A stretch of 64,000 bases of DNA from Candidatus Woykebacteria bacterium RBG_13_40_15 (GTDB lineage Bacteria; Patescibacteria; Microgenomatia; Woykebacterales; RBG-16-39-9b): contig MHCP01000025.1 in assembly GCA_001816655.1 (NCBI GenBank), positions 62,001 through 126,000 of the forward strand. Direction: 5' to 3'. Below are positions 48,473 through 56,727 of this stretch, in pieces. Each line of letters opens with the position of its first letter. Position 1 is the first letter of the stretch. A model generated the notes under the pieces. It searched no databases and was not told the DNA's origin. It saw only the letters and a list, made by a program, of their open reading frames with translations. Both the position numbers and the translations under genes were made by a program.

Positions 48473-48862
48473 CTAATCTTCAACTAGCCAATCCTTAATC
48501 TTGTTAGATATACCTTCAGGGGTAAATTGGGATTTTATCAGATATTCGTTGGCACCAAGAGTCAATCCTTTTTCTATCAGTTCTTGTTCGTCCAAGTTCG
48601 AAAGAATAATCACTGGCGTGTTTTTTGTCTTTGAAGAAGCTCTAAGCTCTTTAAGCACATCAAACCCGTCCATTCCAGGCATTTTTATATCTAGGAAGAT
48701 CAGTTCTGGTTGCCCACTAAAAGCTTTATCTAAACCGTCCCTACCGTTTTCGGCGATTTTAACATCATAACCATCCAACGAAAGTTTCAATCTGTAAAGT
48801 TCGGCTACTTCCCTTTCGTCTTCAATAAGAAGAATTTTTATTTTTTCTTCTGTTTCTCCCAT
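48473..48862 (-). CDS. Single-domain response regulator
   Basis: 129 aa receiver domain only: acidic pair IEDE (14-16), phospho-acceptor Asp58 in IFLDIKMPGMDG, ILSN and the conserved Lys in YLIKSQF. No output domain, so it would act by protein contact like CheY. It follows the histidine kinase gene by 27 nt; the two should form a signalling pair. Confidence 0.93.
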   Translation of the reverse strand: MGETEEKIKILLIEDEREVAELYRLKLSLDGYDVKIAENGRDGLDKAFSGQPELIFLDIKMPGMDGFDVLKELRASSKTKNTPVIILSNLDEQELIEKGLTLGANEYLIKSQFTPEGISNKIKDWLVED

Positions 48863-48889
48863 TGTTTCCTGCCTAGTTTAGCACAAAAG

Positions 48890-50989
48890 CTACTTGTCTG
48901 CAATGAGAGGCAACGTAAAAGTAAACTTACTGCCTTTTTTAAGCTCTGATTCCGCCCATACCTTTCCGTTATGAAATTCAACAAGTGATTTAACAATGAA
49001 CAGACCAAGTCCAGAACCTTTGTTTTCTTTTAAGTATGATCCTGTGGCTTGCTGAAACTTTTCAAATACCCGCGGTAGTAATTCTTGGCGAATACCTATC
49101 CCTGTATCGGAAATTTCAGTAGTAATTTCCCCGTCTTTGGCAAAAAATTCTATTTTTACGCGACCACCATCTTTTGTATATTTTATTGCATTATCAATTA
49201 AATTGACTAAAACCTGCTTTATTTTATCTCTATCTATTAAAACTAGGTCTTGTCTCCCACTAAGTTCGTTATTCACCATTAATTTAATATTTTTTTGCTC
49301 GGCAATCGGTTTTAAGTCATTAATAACTTCGCTAACCGTCTCTGTAAATTGAACCTTTCTAAAATTAATTTTAAGTCGGCCTTCTTCTATACGAGAAACA
49401 TTTAATAAATCTTCTACAAGCTTTGTAAGTCTATTGGTTTCACTGTAGATCTTCTTTGTAACCACCATAAAGCTTTTATTATCAATTTCTCCATCGATCT
49501 TTCCAATGTCACCACTTAATAAAAGTGATAGGTAGCCATTTATAACTGTTAAGGGAGTTCGCAACTCATGGCTCGCCAGAGAAACGAATTCACTTTTTGC
49601 TCGTTCAAGTTCTTTTATCGCCGTAACATCTCTGATCACACCAACTAGTTGATCGACTTTTCCTTTGTCATCGAAAATAGGAGTGTAACTAACTCCAACC
49701 CAAACCTCTCGCCCGTCTTTACAAGTGTGCAGGTGCTCTTCATAAGGAATAGCCTCCCCTGTAACTAATGCTTTAGTAACCGGATTGAATTCTGGATAAT
49801 GAACGCCTCTTCGATCATGGCAGTCAAATACTTCGTAATACGTTTTACCGATCATTTCTTTCTCAAAATAACCGCTCATTAGCTCACTTTTATCGTTGGC
49901 TTGGACAATTCTTAAGTTTCTATCAATAATGAATATTCCCTCTTCAACATTTTCAAATATCGCCTGCCAGCGGTCTTTTTGTTTTTCAGCTTCAAAAAGC
50001 TGTTTTGTGATTTTGACCTCTTGGGTCTTCATTGTTGTCACATCCCTAAAACTTCCAAGCATACCAATAACTTCTCCAGTTGCTTTTTTAACCGGCACGT
50101 AAGTCGCCTCTAAATATCTCGGGGGGTTGGCGTGTATCTTAATTAAAATGTTAGAAACTTGTTCTCCCGAATAAACAAGTTTTTGGGTTTTCAGCGAATC
50201 GTCAAACCGTTCAGTATAATAAGAGAAGTATTTTTCTCTATTCTGAGCAATTTCCTTCCTAGGAACACCCGTAATATCACGTTTTACCCCAAATAATTTA
50301 ATAAGGGCTGGATTGTATTGGATGACGCGCCCCTCCCTATCGTAAAGACCCAAGCCCTCTTTCGTACTTTTGAAAATAGTATCGAGATTTTTCTTCGCTT
50401 CCAAAAGTACATTTTCAGCTTTAATACGCATCTTGATCTCTTTCTCAAGTAAGTTTCTGCTTTTTCTTATTTTAGCCGTCCTTATCCTAACTTTTTGCTC
50501 CAATTCATCGTGTGATTTTATCAATGCCTCTTCAGCTCTTTTACGAGCGGTAATATCTGATGCTAAGGCTAAAGCTCCTGTGAACTTTCCTTTCTCATTT
50601 TTTATTGGGGATGTAGCCAAGCTTGTGTAAATTCTTTTGCCGTTCCTTCTTATAAACTCAAAATCGTGGCTTTCTTTAATACCTAATTTTCTTCTCTCAA
50701 ACTTTTTCTTAGCCTCTTTTTTCCATCTCTCGTCCATAAATTGGAAAAAGGACACACCAACCATTTCCTTTGATTTATACCCCAACATATTCGCCATTTT
50801 TTTATTAACGTAGGTAGTTATTCCCGCAGCATTAATTGTCCAGATACCCTCCTGCGCGTTATCAACAATCTGTTTGTAGTTCTTCTCTAATTCTATCAAC
50901 CTTTCTTTAATAGGAACATCTTTAACCGTTTTCAATCTGCGTGAGGACTTAGTTTTATTCTTTTTATTTGGGTGGTCTGTACGAAACAT
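48890..50989 (-). CDS. Soluble PAS-PAS-PAS histidine kinase
   Basis: 699 aa. Three PAS domains (about 35-150, 200-320, 340-460) joined by coiled coils, then HisKA with His474 in LASHELRTP, and HATPase with N-box VNLIDNAIKYT, G1 SDTGIGI and G2 GSGLGLFIVKSL. No membrane segment is seen, so it senses an internal signal, possibly redox or a ligand in a PAS pocket. Gives phosphate to the response regulator next door. Confidence 0.93.
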   Translation of the reverse strand: MFRTDHPNKKNKTKSSRRLKTVKDVPIKERLIELEKNYKQIVDNAQEGIWTINAAGITTYVNKKMANMLGYKSKEMVGVSFFQFMDERWKKEAKKKFERRKLGIKESHDFEFIRRNGKRIYTSLATSPIKNEKGKFTGALALASDITARKRAEEALIKSHDELEQKVRIRTAKIRKSRNLLEKEIKMRIKAENVLLEAKKNLDTIFKSTKEGLGLYDREGRVIQYNPALIKLFGVKRDITGVPRKEIAQNREKYFSYYTERFDDSLKTQKLVYSGEQVSNILIKIHANPPRYLEATYVPVKKATGEVIGMLGSFRDVTTMKTQEVKITKQLFEAEKQKDRWQAIFENVEEGIFIIDRNLRIVQANDKSELMSGYFEKEMIGKTYYEVFDCHDRRGVHYPEFNPVTKALVTGEAIPYEEHLHTCKDGREVWVGVSYTPIFDDKGKVDQLVGVIRDVTAIKELERAKSEFVSLASHELRTPLTVINGYLSLLLSGDIGKIDGEIDNKSFMVVTKKIYSETNRLTKLVEDLLNVSRIEEGRLKINFRKVQFTETVSEVINDLKPIAEQKNIKLMVNNELSGRQDLVLIDRDKIKQVLVNLIDNAIKYTKDGGRVKIEFFAKDGEITTEISDTGIGIRQELLPRVFEKFQQATGSYLKENKGSGLGLFIVKSLVEFHNGKVWAESELKKGSKFTFTLPLIADK

Positions 50990-51045
50990 ACAAGCGTCTA
51001 TATAACTAATTTTAACAATAAGACTATAAAGAAGATGTTTTAAAA

Positions 51046-51109
51046 AATCAAGACCCTAATCGAGTCTTGTTGTTTCACAATCAAGACCCTAATCGAGTCT
51101 TGTTGTTCA
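51046..51109 (-). terminator. Duplicated terminator after uvrA
   Basis: Two nearly identical 32-bp copies (51046-51077, 51079-51109) each hold CAAGACTC..GGGTCTTG. On the minus strand each hairpin is followed by ATTGTG or ATTTTTT, so they end uvrA transcription. Confidence 0.7.
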
Positions 51110-51134
51110 AATAATCAAGAGGAAATTTTGATCC

Positions 51135-54050
51135 CTAAAGCAGGCTCTTTAAATACTTGCCTGTGTAAGATGCTGTTTTTTTCGATAAATCAGCTGGTGC
51201 TCCAGTTGCAACTACTTCTCCGCCAAGGTCGCCGCCTTCGGGTCCTAAGTCAATTATCCAATCAGCAGTTTTAACAACTTCAAGGTTGTGTTCGATTACA
51301 AGAACTGTGTTTCCAGCATCAACAAGACGATGAAGTACATCAAGAAGATTTTGGATATCCGCAAAATGAAGGCCAGTCGTCGGTTCATCCAAAATATAAA
51401 AAGTCTTTCCTGTACTCCGTTTGGAAAGCTCTGTCGAAAGTTTCACTCTCTGTGCTTCCCCACCAGAAAGTGTTGGAGCCGATTGACCAAGGCGGATGTA
51501 GCCTAATCCGACATCGGCTAAAACTTTCAATTTGTTGTAAATTGCTGGGATATTTTCAAAAAAATTGAGTGCCTCGACCACCGTCATACTCAAAACTTCA
51601 GCGATATTTTTTCCTTTGTACAAGATTTCAAGAACTTCTCTGTTGTAACGCTGTCCCTTACAAACTTCACAGGTTACATAGACATCCGGCAAAAACTGCA
51701 TTTCAATTTTTACAGAACCCTCACCCTGACAAGCTTCACACCTCCCGCCTTTTACATTAAAAGAAAATCTGCCGGAAGAATACCCCCGCGTACGTGCTTG
51801 AGGAGTCTTCGAAAAAAGCTCTCTTATATAAGAAAAGGTTCCCGTGTATGTTACCGGGTTTGACCGAGGTGTACGTCCAATCGGAGATTGATCAATATCA
51901 ACTACTTTGTCAATGTATTCCAACCCTTCCAACTTCTCATATTTACCTGGTTTATCTTTTGATCTGTAGAAATAAGAAGCTAAGGCTTTATGAAGAATTT
52001 CCTCGATCAGGGTTGATTTTCCACTCCCGGAAACACCTGTAACACAAACAAATTTTCCCAAAGGGATTTCAACTGTAATATTTTTGAGATTATGTTGCGC
52101 CGCTCCAAAGATAGTTAAGGTCTTTCCGTTTCCAGTCCTAGGGTTTCTGTTTGACGTAACAATTTTTTTACCTGAAAGGTATTGTCCTGTGATAGAAATC
52201 TCATTTTTAGCAATTTCTTCTGGCGTTCCAGTAGCAATTACTTTACCTCCAAGTTCCCCAGCTCCCGGCCCAATATCAACTACCCAATCCGCAGAAGTAA
52301 TAGTTTCTTTGTCGTGTTCAACAATAATTACACTGTTGCCTAAATTGCGCAACTCCTTCAGTGTATTGATAAGTTTCAAATTATCTCGCTGATGTAATCC
52401 AATCGAAGGTTCATCTAAAACATATAGAACCCCCGACAGCCCGGAACCGATCTGACTTGCTAGACGGATTCGCTGAGCTTCCCCTCCAGCCAAAGTGGCG
52501 CTGGAACGATCAATTGTTAAGTAGTCTAGTCCAACATCAAGTAAAAACTTAAGCCGTGCAGAAATTTCTTTTAAGACTTGTCTGGCAATTTGTTTTTCTT
52601 TTTCCGGAAGATCAAGGCCAGAAAACCAACTCGCGGCTTTTGAAATTGACAATCCTGATACATCAACAATTGATTTTTCCCCGATTGTAACGAAGAGTGC
52701 CTCTTTCTTTAACCTTGCTCCTCGACAAGTTTCGCAAAGCTCCTCCCGCATATATTTTTCGATTTCTCGCTTTGTCCACTCACTCTCTGTTTCTTTGTAA
52801 CGCCTTGAAAGCTCTATAATCACACCCTCGAAAGTCGTATCAAAAGTAATTTGCCGACCAAAACGGTTTCTTCCAGTTACCGTGAAAACTTCCTCTTCTG
52901 ATCCGAATAAAATTATTTCCAAGATATTTTTTGGTAAATCCTTAATTGGCGTACTTAAGGAAAATCGGAGATGACCCGCCAAAGCTTCGAGCCGCCTAGA
53001 AGTCCAGGTATCATGTGCTAAAAGCCTTTGCCAAGGTAGGATTCCCCCTTCAGAGATTGAAAGGTTTTTGTTTGGAATTATTAAATCCGGATCGACTGTT
53101 AGCTTTGTTCCGATTCCCTGACAACTCTGACATGCCCCGTATGGAGAGTTAAAGGAAAATGTTCGGGGTTCCAGTTCCGGCAAGGAAATATCATGATCAG
53201 GGCAAGCAAAACGTTCTGAATAAACTCTATCTTCCTTACTCTCCAAATTATTGGTGTAAACTAAACCCTCACTAATCTTCAAAGCTGTTTCAACCGACTC
53301 CGTTAACCTCTGTTTATCAACAGGCCCGTCTACGACTCGACTGAGCTCGCTGAAGTCCGAAGAAGCAGGAAACTCAAGCCGATCAACAACAACATCAATG
53401 TTATGAATCTTGTATCGATCAAGGGCAGGAACTTCATCAATCTCATAAACTTTTCCATTCACACGAAGACGCACAAACCCTCGTTTCTTTAAATCATCAA
53501 AAACTTCTTCATACAACCCTTTCCTTCCTTTAACAACTGGCGCCAATATTAACAAAGTTTCCTTTTTATTTCTGCTTTCTACTATCCGCTTACTGTTCTC
53601 TGCTGACTGCTCACTGCTTACTGCTAACTGTATCTGGTCCACAATTTCTTGCGGCGTCTGAGCGGTAATTTCTCGACCATCAATCGGGCAATGTGGATGT
53701 CCAATTCTTGCCCAAAGAAGCCGCATATAATCATAGATTTCTGTAATAGTTCCAACCGTCGATCGAGGGTTTTTGGAAGCAGTTTTTTGATCAATTGAAA
53801 TTGCCGGGGAGAGACCTTCAATCTGATCAACATCGGGCTTTTCCATTAGCCCCAGGAATTGGCGTGCATACGCAGAAAGAGACTCGACATAACGGCGCTG
53901 GCCTTCGGCATAAAGGGTATCGAATGCTAGGGAACTTTTACCCGAACCAGATATTCCTGTAATAACAACTAGACGATTTTTCGGGATATCAAGGTCAACG
54001 TTCTTTAAGTTGTGCTCACGCGCTCCGCGAATAACAATTTTTTCTGACAT
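51135..54050 (-). CDS. uvrA: Excinuclease ABC subunit A
   Basis: 971 aa from ATG 54050 (TTGGAG 6 nt upstream); the longer open frame above it lacks a start site and family match. Starts MSEKIVIRGAREHNLKNVDL with Walker A GISGSGKSS. Two ABC modules are seen, with zinc modules CPDHD/CQSCQG, CETCRG and CEACQGEG..CEVCKGQR, and signature motifs LAGGEAQRIRLASQ and LSGGEAQRVKLSTE. UvrA finds DNA damage and loads UvrB. uvrB, uvrC and lexA lie within 16 kb. Confidence 0.97.
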   Translation of the reverse strand: MSEKIVIRGAREHNLKNVDLDIPKNRLVVITGISGSGKSSLAFDTLYAEGQRRYVESLSAYARQFLGLMEKPDVDQIEGLSPAISIDQKTASKNPRSTVGTITEIYDYMRLLWARIGHPHCPIDGREITAQTPQEIVDQIQLAVSSEQSAENSKRIVESRNKKETLLILAPVVKGRKGLYEEVFDDLKKRGFVRLRVNGKVYEIDEVPALDRYKIHNIDVVVDRLEFPASSDFSELSRVVDGPVDKQRLTESVETALKISEGLVYTNNLESKEDRVYSERFACPDHDISLPELEPRTFSFNSPYGACQSCQGIGTKLTVDPDLIIPNKNLSISEGGILPWQRLLAHDTWTSRRLEALAGHLRFSLSTPIKDLPKNILEIILFGSEEEVFTVTGRNRFGRQITFDTTFEGVIIELSRRYKETESEWTKREIEKYMREELCETCRGARLKKEALFVTIGEKSIVDVSGLSISKAASWFSGLDLPEKEKQIARQVLKEISARLKFLLDVGLDYLTIDRSSATLAGGEAQRIRLASQIGSGLSGVLYVLDEPSIGLHQRDNLKLINTLKELRNLGNSVIIVEHDKETITSADWVVDIGPGAGELGGKVIATGTPEEIAKNEISITGQYLSGKKIVTSNRNPRTGNGKTLTIFGAAQHNLKNITVEIPLGKFVCVTGVSGSGKSTLIEEILHKALASYFYRSKDKPGKYEKLEGLEYIDKVVDIDQSPIGRTPRSNPVTYTGTFSYIRELFSKTPQARTRGYSSGRFSFNVKGGRCEACQGEGSVKIEMQFLPDVYVTCEVCKGQRYNREVLEILYKGKNIAEVLSMTVVEALNFFENIPAIYNKLKVLADVGLGYIRLGQSAPTLSGGEAQRVKLSTELSKRSTGKTFYILDEPTTGLHFADIQNLLDVLHRLVDAGNTVLVIEHNLEVVKTADWIIDLGPEGGDLGGEVVATGAPADLSKKTASYTGKYLKSLL

Positions 54051-54122
54051 ATTTTTCTCCAAAACAAGCCCGAAAATTTTACACCTTTTAGCAAATTTGC
54101 GCAACTCCCTATGTAAGATAAT

Positions 54123-54466
54123 TTGACAAGGGCTTGGCTGTTTTGTAGGATAAACCCATTGGAGGGTCAGGTCTGCGGTGCGGATGGCTGCAATCTTGTA
54201 GCTAGCTTGCTTCGCTAGCATCGCTGGTCAAAGATCAGAAGAGTGTGGTTGGATCAGCGGTCGTGCAAGCAGGGGCAGACTTCAAGCCCAGCGGCGAGGC
54301 TCTTCCCACGCCAAAGAGACCTCGCTGACCATTACGCTCAAGAAGGAAGTCGTTTGAGATCGGTGGCTTTGCTGTCGATAGCGCACCTCGAGCGACAGTA
54401 TACCCGCCACAGATGGGCAGGAGAAAGGGCTCTCGTCTCTTTAAGCGCTGTACGAGAGCCCCTTGA
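54123..54466 (+). other. Promoter-terminator unit: broken cassette gene or ncRNA
   Basis: TTGACA (54123-54128), 17 nt, TAGGAT (54146-54151) starts a unit that ends at the hairpin GGGCTCTCGT/ACGAGAGCCC (54428-54462). From ATG 54184 the frame MAAIL hits a stop inside the palindrome TAGCTAGCTTGCTTCGCTAG (54199-54218). Leaving out 54199-54220 restores SLVKDQKSVVGSAVVQAGAD..., which later meets a TGA at 54326 before KSFEIGGFAVDSAPRATVYP. So it may be a decayed cassette gene hit by a palindrome, or a structured RNA of about 300 nt. Confidence 0.4.
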
Positions 54467-54492
54467 CAAGCATAAGGCAAATTAAGTAATAT
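54463..54492 (+). promoter_or_regulatory. Promoter of the tRNA array
   Basis: TTGACA (54463-54468), 18-nt spacer, TAATAT (54487-54492). The next 100 nt are a GC-rich leader before the first tRNA-like element. Confidence 0.6.
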
Positions 54493-54604
54493 ACTCCGCA
54501 GCCGAAGACACAGGAGAAGAGAGAAGCCGGCGGTCCTCGGAACAGGGTAGGGGGGGGCCTAAGCCGGTCGATCGTCGGCTCCTGTAAACATCAGAGAGGG
54601 GTCG

Positions 54605-54665
54605 GGTGTAGCACGGGAGTCAGTGCCTCCCAAGGTCGGTGGTTCAAATCCATCCACCTCGACTA
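54605..54665 (+). other. tRNA-like element without anticodon arm
   Basis: GTCGGG at 54607 can pair with CTCGAC near 54658; a D-like arm GCAC..GTGC and a T-arm GGTGG-TTCAAAT-CCATC are present. There is no room for a normal anticodon stem, and CCA is replaced by CTAGA. A degenerate or highly modified tRNA. Confidence 0.45.
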
Positions 54666-54675
54666 GACAAGGACC

Positions 54676-54765
54676 GCAAGAGAGGTCAGGTCCAGAGGGT
54701 GTCCTGTTGCTGATGATGCAGGTTAACAAGACAAGCCATCAGCAAAAACCCTCACCAAGTTCAGA
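54676..54765 (+). other. Hairpin between tRNA-like elements
   Basis: GAGGGT/ACCCTC and, inside, GCTGATG/CATCAGC form a two-part stem of about 70 nt (54694-54758). It could be a processing structure or the remains of another tRNA-like element. Confidence 0.35.
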
Positions 54766-54773
54766 TAGGTCTC

Positions 54774-54826
54774 GGGGATGCCACAGAATAGGTAGATCTG
54801 TTGGTTCGAATCCAACTCCCCAAGAC
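54774..54826 (+). other. tRNA-like element, about 50 nt
   Basis: GGGGA/TCCCC ends enclose a short irregular arm (TGCCACAGAATAGGTAGATC) and a perfect T-arm GTTGG-TTCGAAT-CCAAC. No anticodon stem and no CCA (AAGAC follows). Confidence 0.45.
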
Positions 54827-54844
54827 AAGATCAGACGGAACGGT

Positions 54845-54921
54845 GGGTGATTAGCTCAGACGGTTAGAGCAGCAGCCTTATAAGCTGTACGTCGCAGGTT
54901 CGAGTCCTGCATCACCCACCA
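54845..54921 (+). tRNA. tRNA-Ile(TAT)
   Basis: Normal cloverleaf: acceptor GGGTGAT/ATCACCC, D-arm GCTC..GAGC, anticodon stem GCAGC/GCTGT with loop CTTATAA, T-arm GCAGG-TTCGAGT-CCTGC, discriminator A, encoded CCA. Anticodon UAU reads AUA directly; most bacteria use a CAU tRNA modified to lysidine. Confidence 0.88.
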
Positions 54922-54941
54922 CAATCAAAAGGTTGGAGATC

Positions 54942-55016
54942 ACCCCCGTAGCTCAGAGGTAGAGCGGCGAGCTGTTAACTCGCAGGTCGGTGGTTCAAGT
55001 CCATCCGGGGGTACCA
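54942..55016 (+). tRNA. tRNA-Asn(GTT)
   Basis: Acceptor ACCCCCG/CGGGGGT, anticodon stem GCGAG/CTCGC with loop CTGTTAA, T-arm GGTGG-TTCAAGT-CCATC, encoded CCA. Confidence 0.92.
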
Positions 55017-55036
55017 ATCAACAAGGACAGAGACAA

Positions 55037-55112
55037 TAGGGGGATAGTTTAACTGGCAAAATGGTAGCCTGTTACGCGACAGTTGTGGGTTCGAATCCCC
55101 CCTCCTCAGCCA
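55037..55112 (+). other. Aberrant tRNA-like gene with encoded CCA
   Basis: Ends TAGGGGG / CTCCTCA pair with one mismatch, the T-loop TTCGAAT is intact, and GCCA closes the 3' end. The anticodon hairpin CTGT-TACGCG-ACAG has a 6-nt loop (or 8 nt if the inner pair opens), and the D region is enlarged. If read with U33 the anticodon would be ACG (Arg), but this is uncertain. Confidence 0.5.
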
Positions 55113-55121
55113 ATCACTTGC

Positions 55122-55195
55122 TCCCCCTTCGTCCAATGGCAGGACACCCGTAAAACATACAGGTTATGGTGGTTCGAATCCATCGGGGGGAGCCA
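55122..55195 (+). other. Aberrant tRNA-like gene lacking U33
   Basis: Acceptor TCCCCCT/GGGGGGA, D-arm GTCC..GGAC, T-arm GGTGG-TTCGAAT-CCATC and encoded CCA are good. The anticodon stem CCCGT/ACAGG has a C-A mismatch and its loop AAAACAT has no U at position 33. By position the anticodon would be AAC (Val), but such a loop should not decode normally. Confidence 0.5.
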
Positions 55196-55277
55196 ACCAC
55201 TTCTAACAGCTATACCAATTAACTTTCAACTAATCGCCATTGACAATGTACAACTTGTGGTACATTATTTTATTGAG

Positions 55278-56132
55278 ATGGAAAACCCTAAAGAATTAGA
55301 GAAACAAGCTGATAGCTTACGTAACAATGGTCGGGGACTAGCGGCTATTGAGAAATATACACAAGCCGCAACCCTTTACGAGCAACAGGAAAACAAAAAA
55401 GAAGCAGCCGAATGCTGGCATATGGTAGGTGTTAGTTACAAAGTTGAAAATGATATTAACCATGCCATTGAAACTCTTGAAAAAGCAGCAAAACTTCATA
55501 ATACAGCTGGAAACCAAGTTGGTGTCGGGCGTGTTCATCGGGATATAGGAATCGCTTACGCTTATCACAAAGAGCACGACAAAGCCATCGACTGGCTTGA
55601 GAAAAGTGAAAAAGTCCTACGAGATAGCGGCGATTATGCGGAACTTGGAATCACAGAAGCAAAAATTGGTAAACATTATCTTGAAATAAATGATTACAAT
55701 AAAGCAGAACAGTGGTTACAAAAGGGTCTTTCTACAATTCGTAAAGAAGGGCACTGGTTCTACGAAATGACCACCTTGCTACATTTTGGTACGTTTTATC
55801 TTGCACGAAAGGACTTCGGGGCTGCAGCTACAACTATCTGGGCCGGCATTGGGTTAATTTATCAAGCTGGTGCTAAAAAAACTCAGCAACGTCGCCTCGC
55901 TCAGCTTTACGGTCTTTTGGCCCAAAGTTATCTTGGACTAAATAATCCAAAATCTGGTGCAAAGTTTTTTAAAAAGGCTATGGATTTGCTTACCCCAATG
56001 GATTCTAATGTTTCGGCAGTAGTTTACGAGGATATAAACGCACCGCAATTTGTAAAGCTAATCAAAAAATCCTCTCCCGAAAAGCATAAAAAACTAACCA
56101 AAGAAATAAAGTTAAATAAATTACTACCCTAG
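55278..56132 (+). CDS. TPR-repeat protein
   Basis: 284 aa from ATG 55278. At least six tetratricopeptide-like helix pairs are visible, for example NNGRGLAAIEKYTQAATLYE, GVSYKVENDINHAIETLEKA, GIAYAYHKEHDKAIDWLEKS and GKHYLEINDYNKAEQWLQKG, similar to SNAP/Rapsyn-type TPRs. A protein-interaction scaffold. TTGACA and a CATTAT/TACATT box end 6-9 nt before the ATG, so a leader is almost absent; the frame open above runs through tRNA-like sequence. Confidence 0.75.
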   Translation: MENPKELEKQADSLRNNGRGLAAIEKYTQAATLYEQQENKKEAAECWHMVGVSYKVENDINHAIETLEKAAKLHNTAGNQVGVGRVHRDIGIAYAYHKEHDKAIDWLEKSEKVLRDSGDYAELGITEAKIGKHYLEINDYNKAEQWLQKGLSTIRKEGHWFYEMTTLLHFGTFYLARKDFGAAATTIWAGIGLIYQAGAKKTQQRRLAQLYGLLAQSYLGLNNPKSGAKFFKKAMDLLTPMDSNVSAVVYEDINAPQFVKLIKKSSPEKHKKLTKEIKLNKLLP

Positions 56133-56198
56133 TAACAAAAAATAATCGCCGCTTGCTTGAAACAGACCCAATATGTATAATTATATTAGAAAGTAAAA

Positions 56199-56720
56199 AT
56201 GGAGCCTGCCAAGCCTAGTAATAAATTTAAAATCGCTTTTTTCACCACCCTTGTAACTACTATTGTTTTCCTAGTGGCAGCTGCTGCTTTAGGTTACGTT
56301 TATTATACAAAATCTCAAGCATACAACGATTTAAATTCCGCAAATAATAAATGTAAAGAAGAAAAAGCGGCACTTGAAAAGCAAGCAAGTTCTTCTTCAG
56401 CAACTCTTAACCAGAAGCTAAAAACTTGTGAGGATCAGAAAAAAGCCGCTCTTGACACTAATAAAAATAAGACAGACAAAGTAGCCGCCTACAACACCTT
56501 ATTCTCCTATTTCATTACCGTTCTTAGAACTCATAGTGGATTAAACGGCTGGACCGATGCTGAATATCAAAAAGCACGTGGTTTAGCCCAAGCAACAGAA
56601 GATCAGAACATGGTAGATAAAACTGATTGGGCTTGGAATCATCAAGAAATAGATCAAGTAATAAGGCTGGCAGACTGGTTGGATGCAATTTCCGTCGGAA
56701 TCACTAACACTTTGAAATAA
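56199..56720 (+). CDS. Hypothetical membrane-anchored coiled-coil protein
   Basis: 173 aa. N-terminal membrane helix (TTLVTTIVFLVAAAALGYVY), then a coiled coil rich in Lys, Glu and Ala with paired cysteines (NNKCKEEKAALEK, KTCEDQKKAAL), and a helical C-terminal domain with NGWTDAEYQKARGLAQ. No family recognised. Convergent with uvrB, 7 nt apart. Confidence 0.6.
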   Translation: MEPAKPSNKFKIAFFTTLVTTIVFLVAAAALGYVYYTKSQAYNDLNSANNKCKEEKAALEKQASSSSATLNQKLKTCEDQKKAALDTNKNKTDKVAAYNTLFSYFITVLRTHSGLNGWTDAEYQKARGLAQATEDQNMVDKTDWAWNHQEIDQVIRLADWLDAISVGITNTLK

Positions 56721-56727
56721 ATTATAT

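Noticed and set aside
51046..51109. CRISPR-like repeats
   Set aside because: Only two copies without true spacers; they are duplicated terminator hairpins.
54051..54221. Longer UvrA starting at 54221
   Set aside because: UvrA family proteins begin at MSEKIVIRGAREHNLKN; the extension has no ribosome site and lies in a non-coding, palindrome-bearing stretch.
54326..54328. UGA recoded as glycine
   Set aside because: Core genes such as lon and the secreted-protein frame end at TGA, so UGA is a stop; the in-frame TGA at 54326 more likely marks decay.
54235..54480. 81-aa minus-strand ORF
   Set aside because: It starts inside the hairpin of the plus-strand unit and has no ribosome site.
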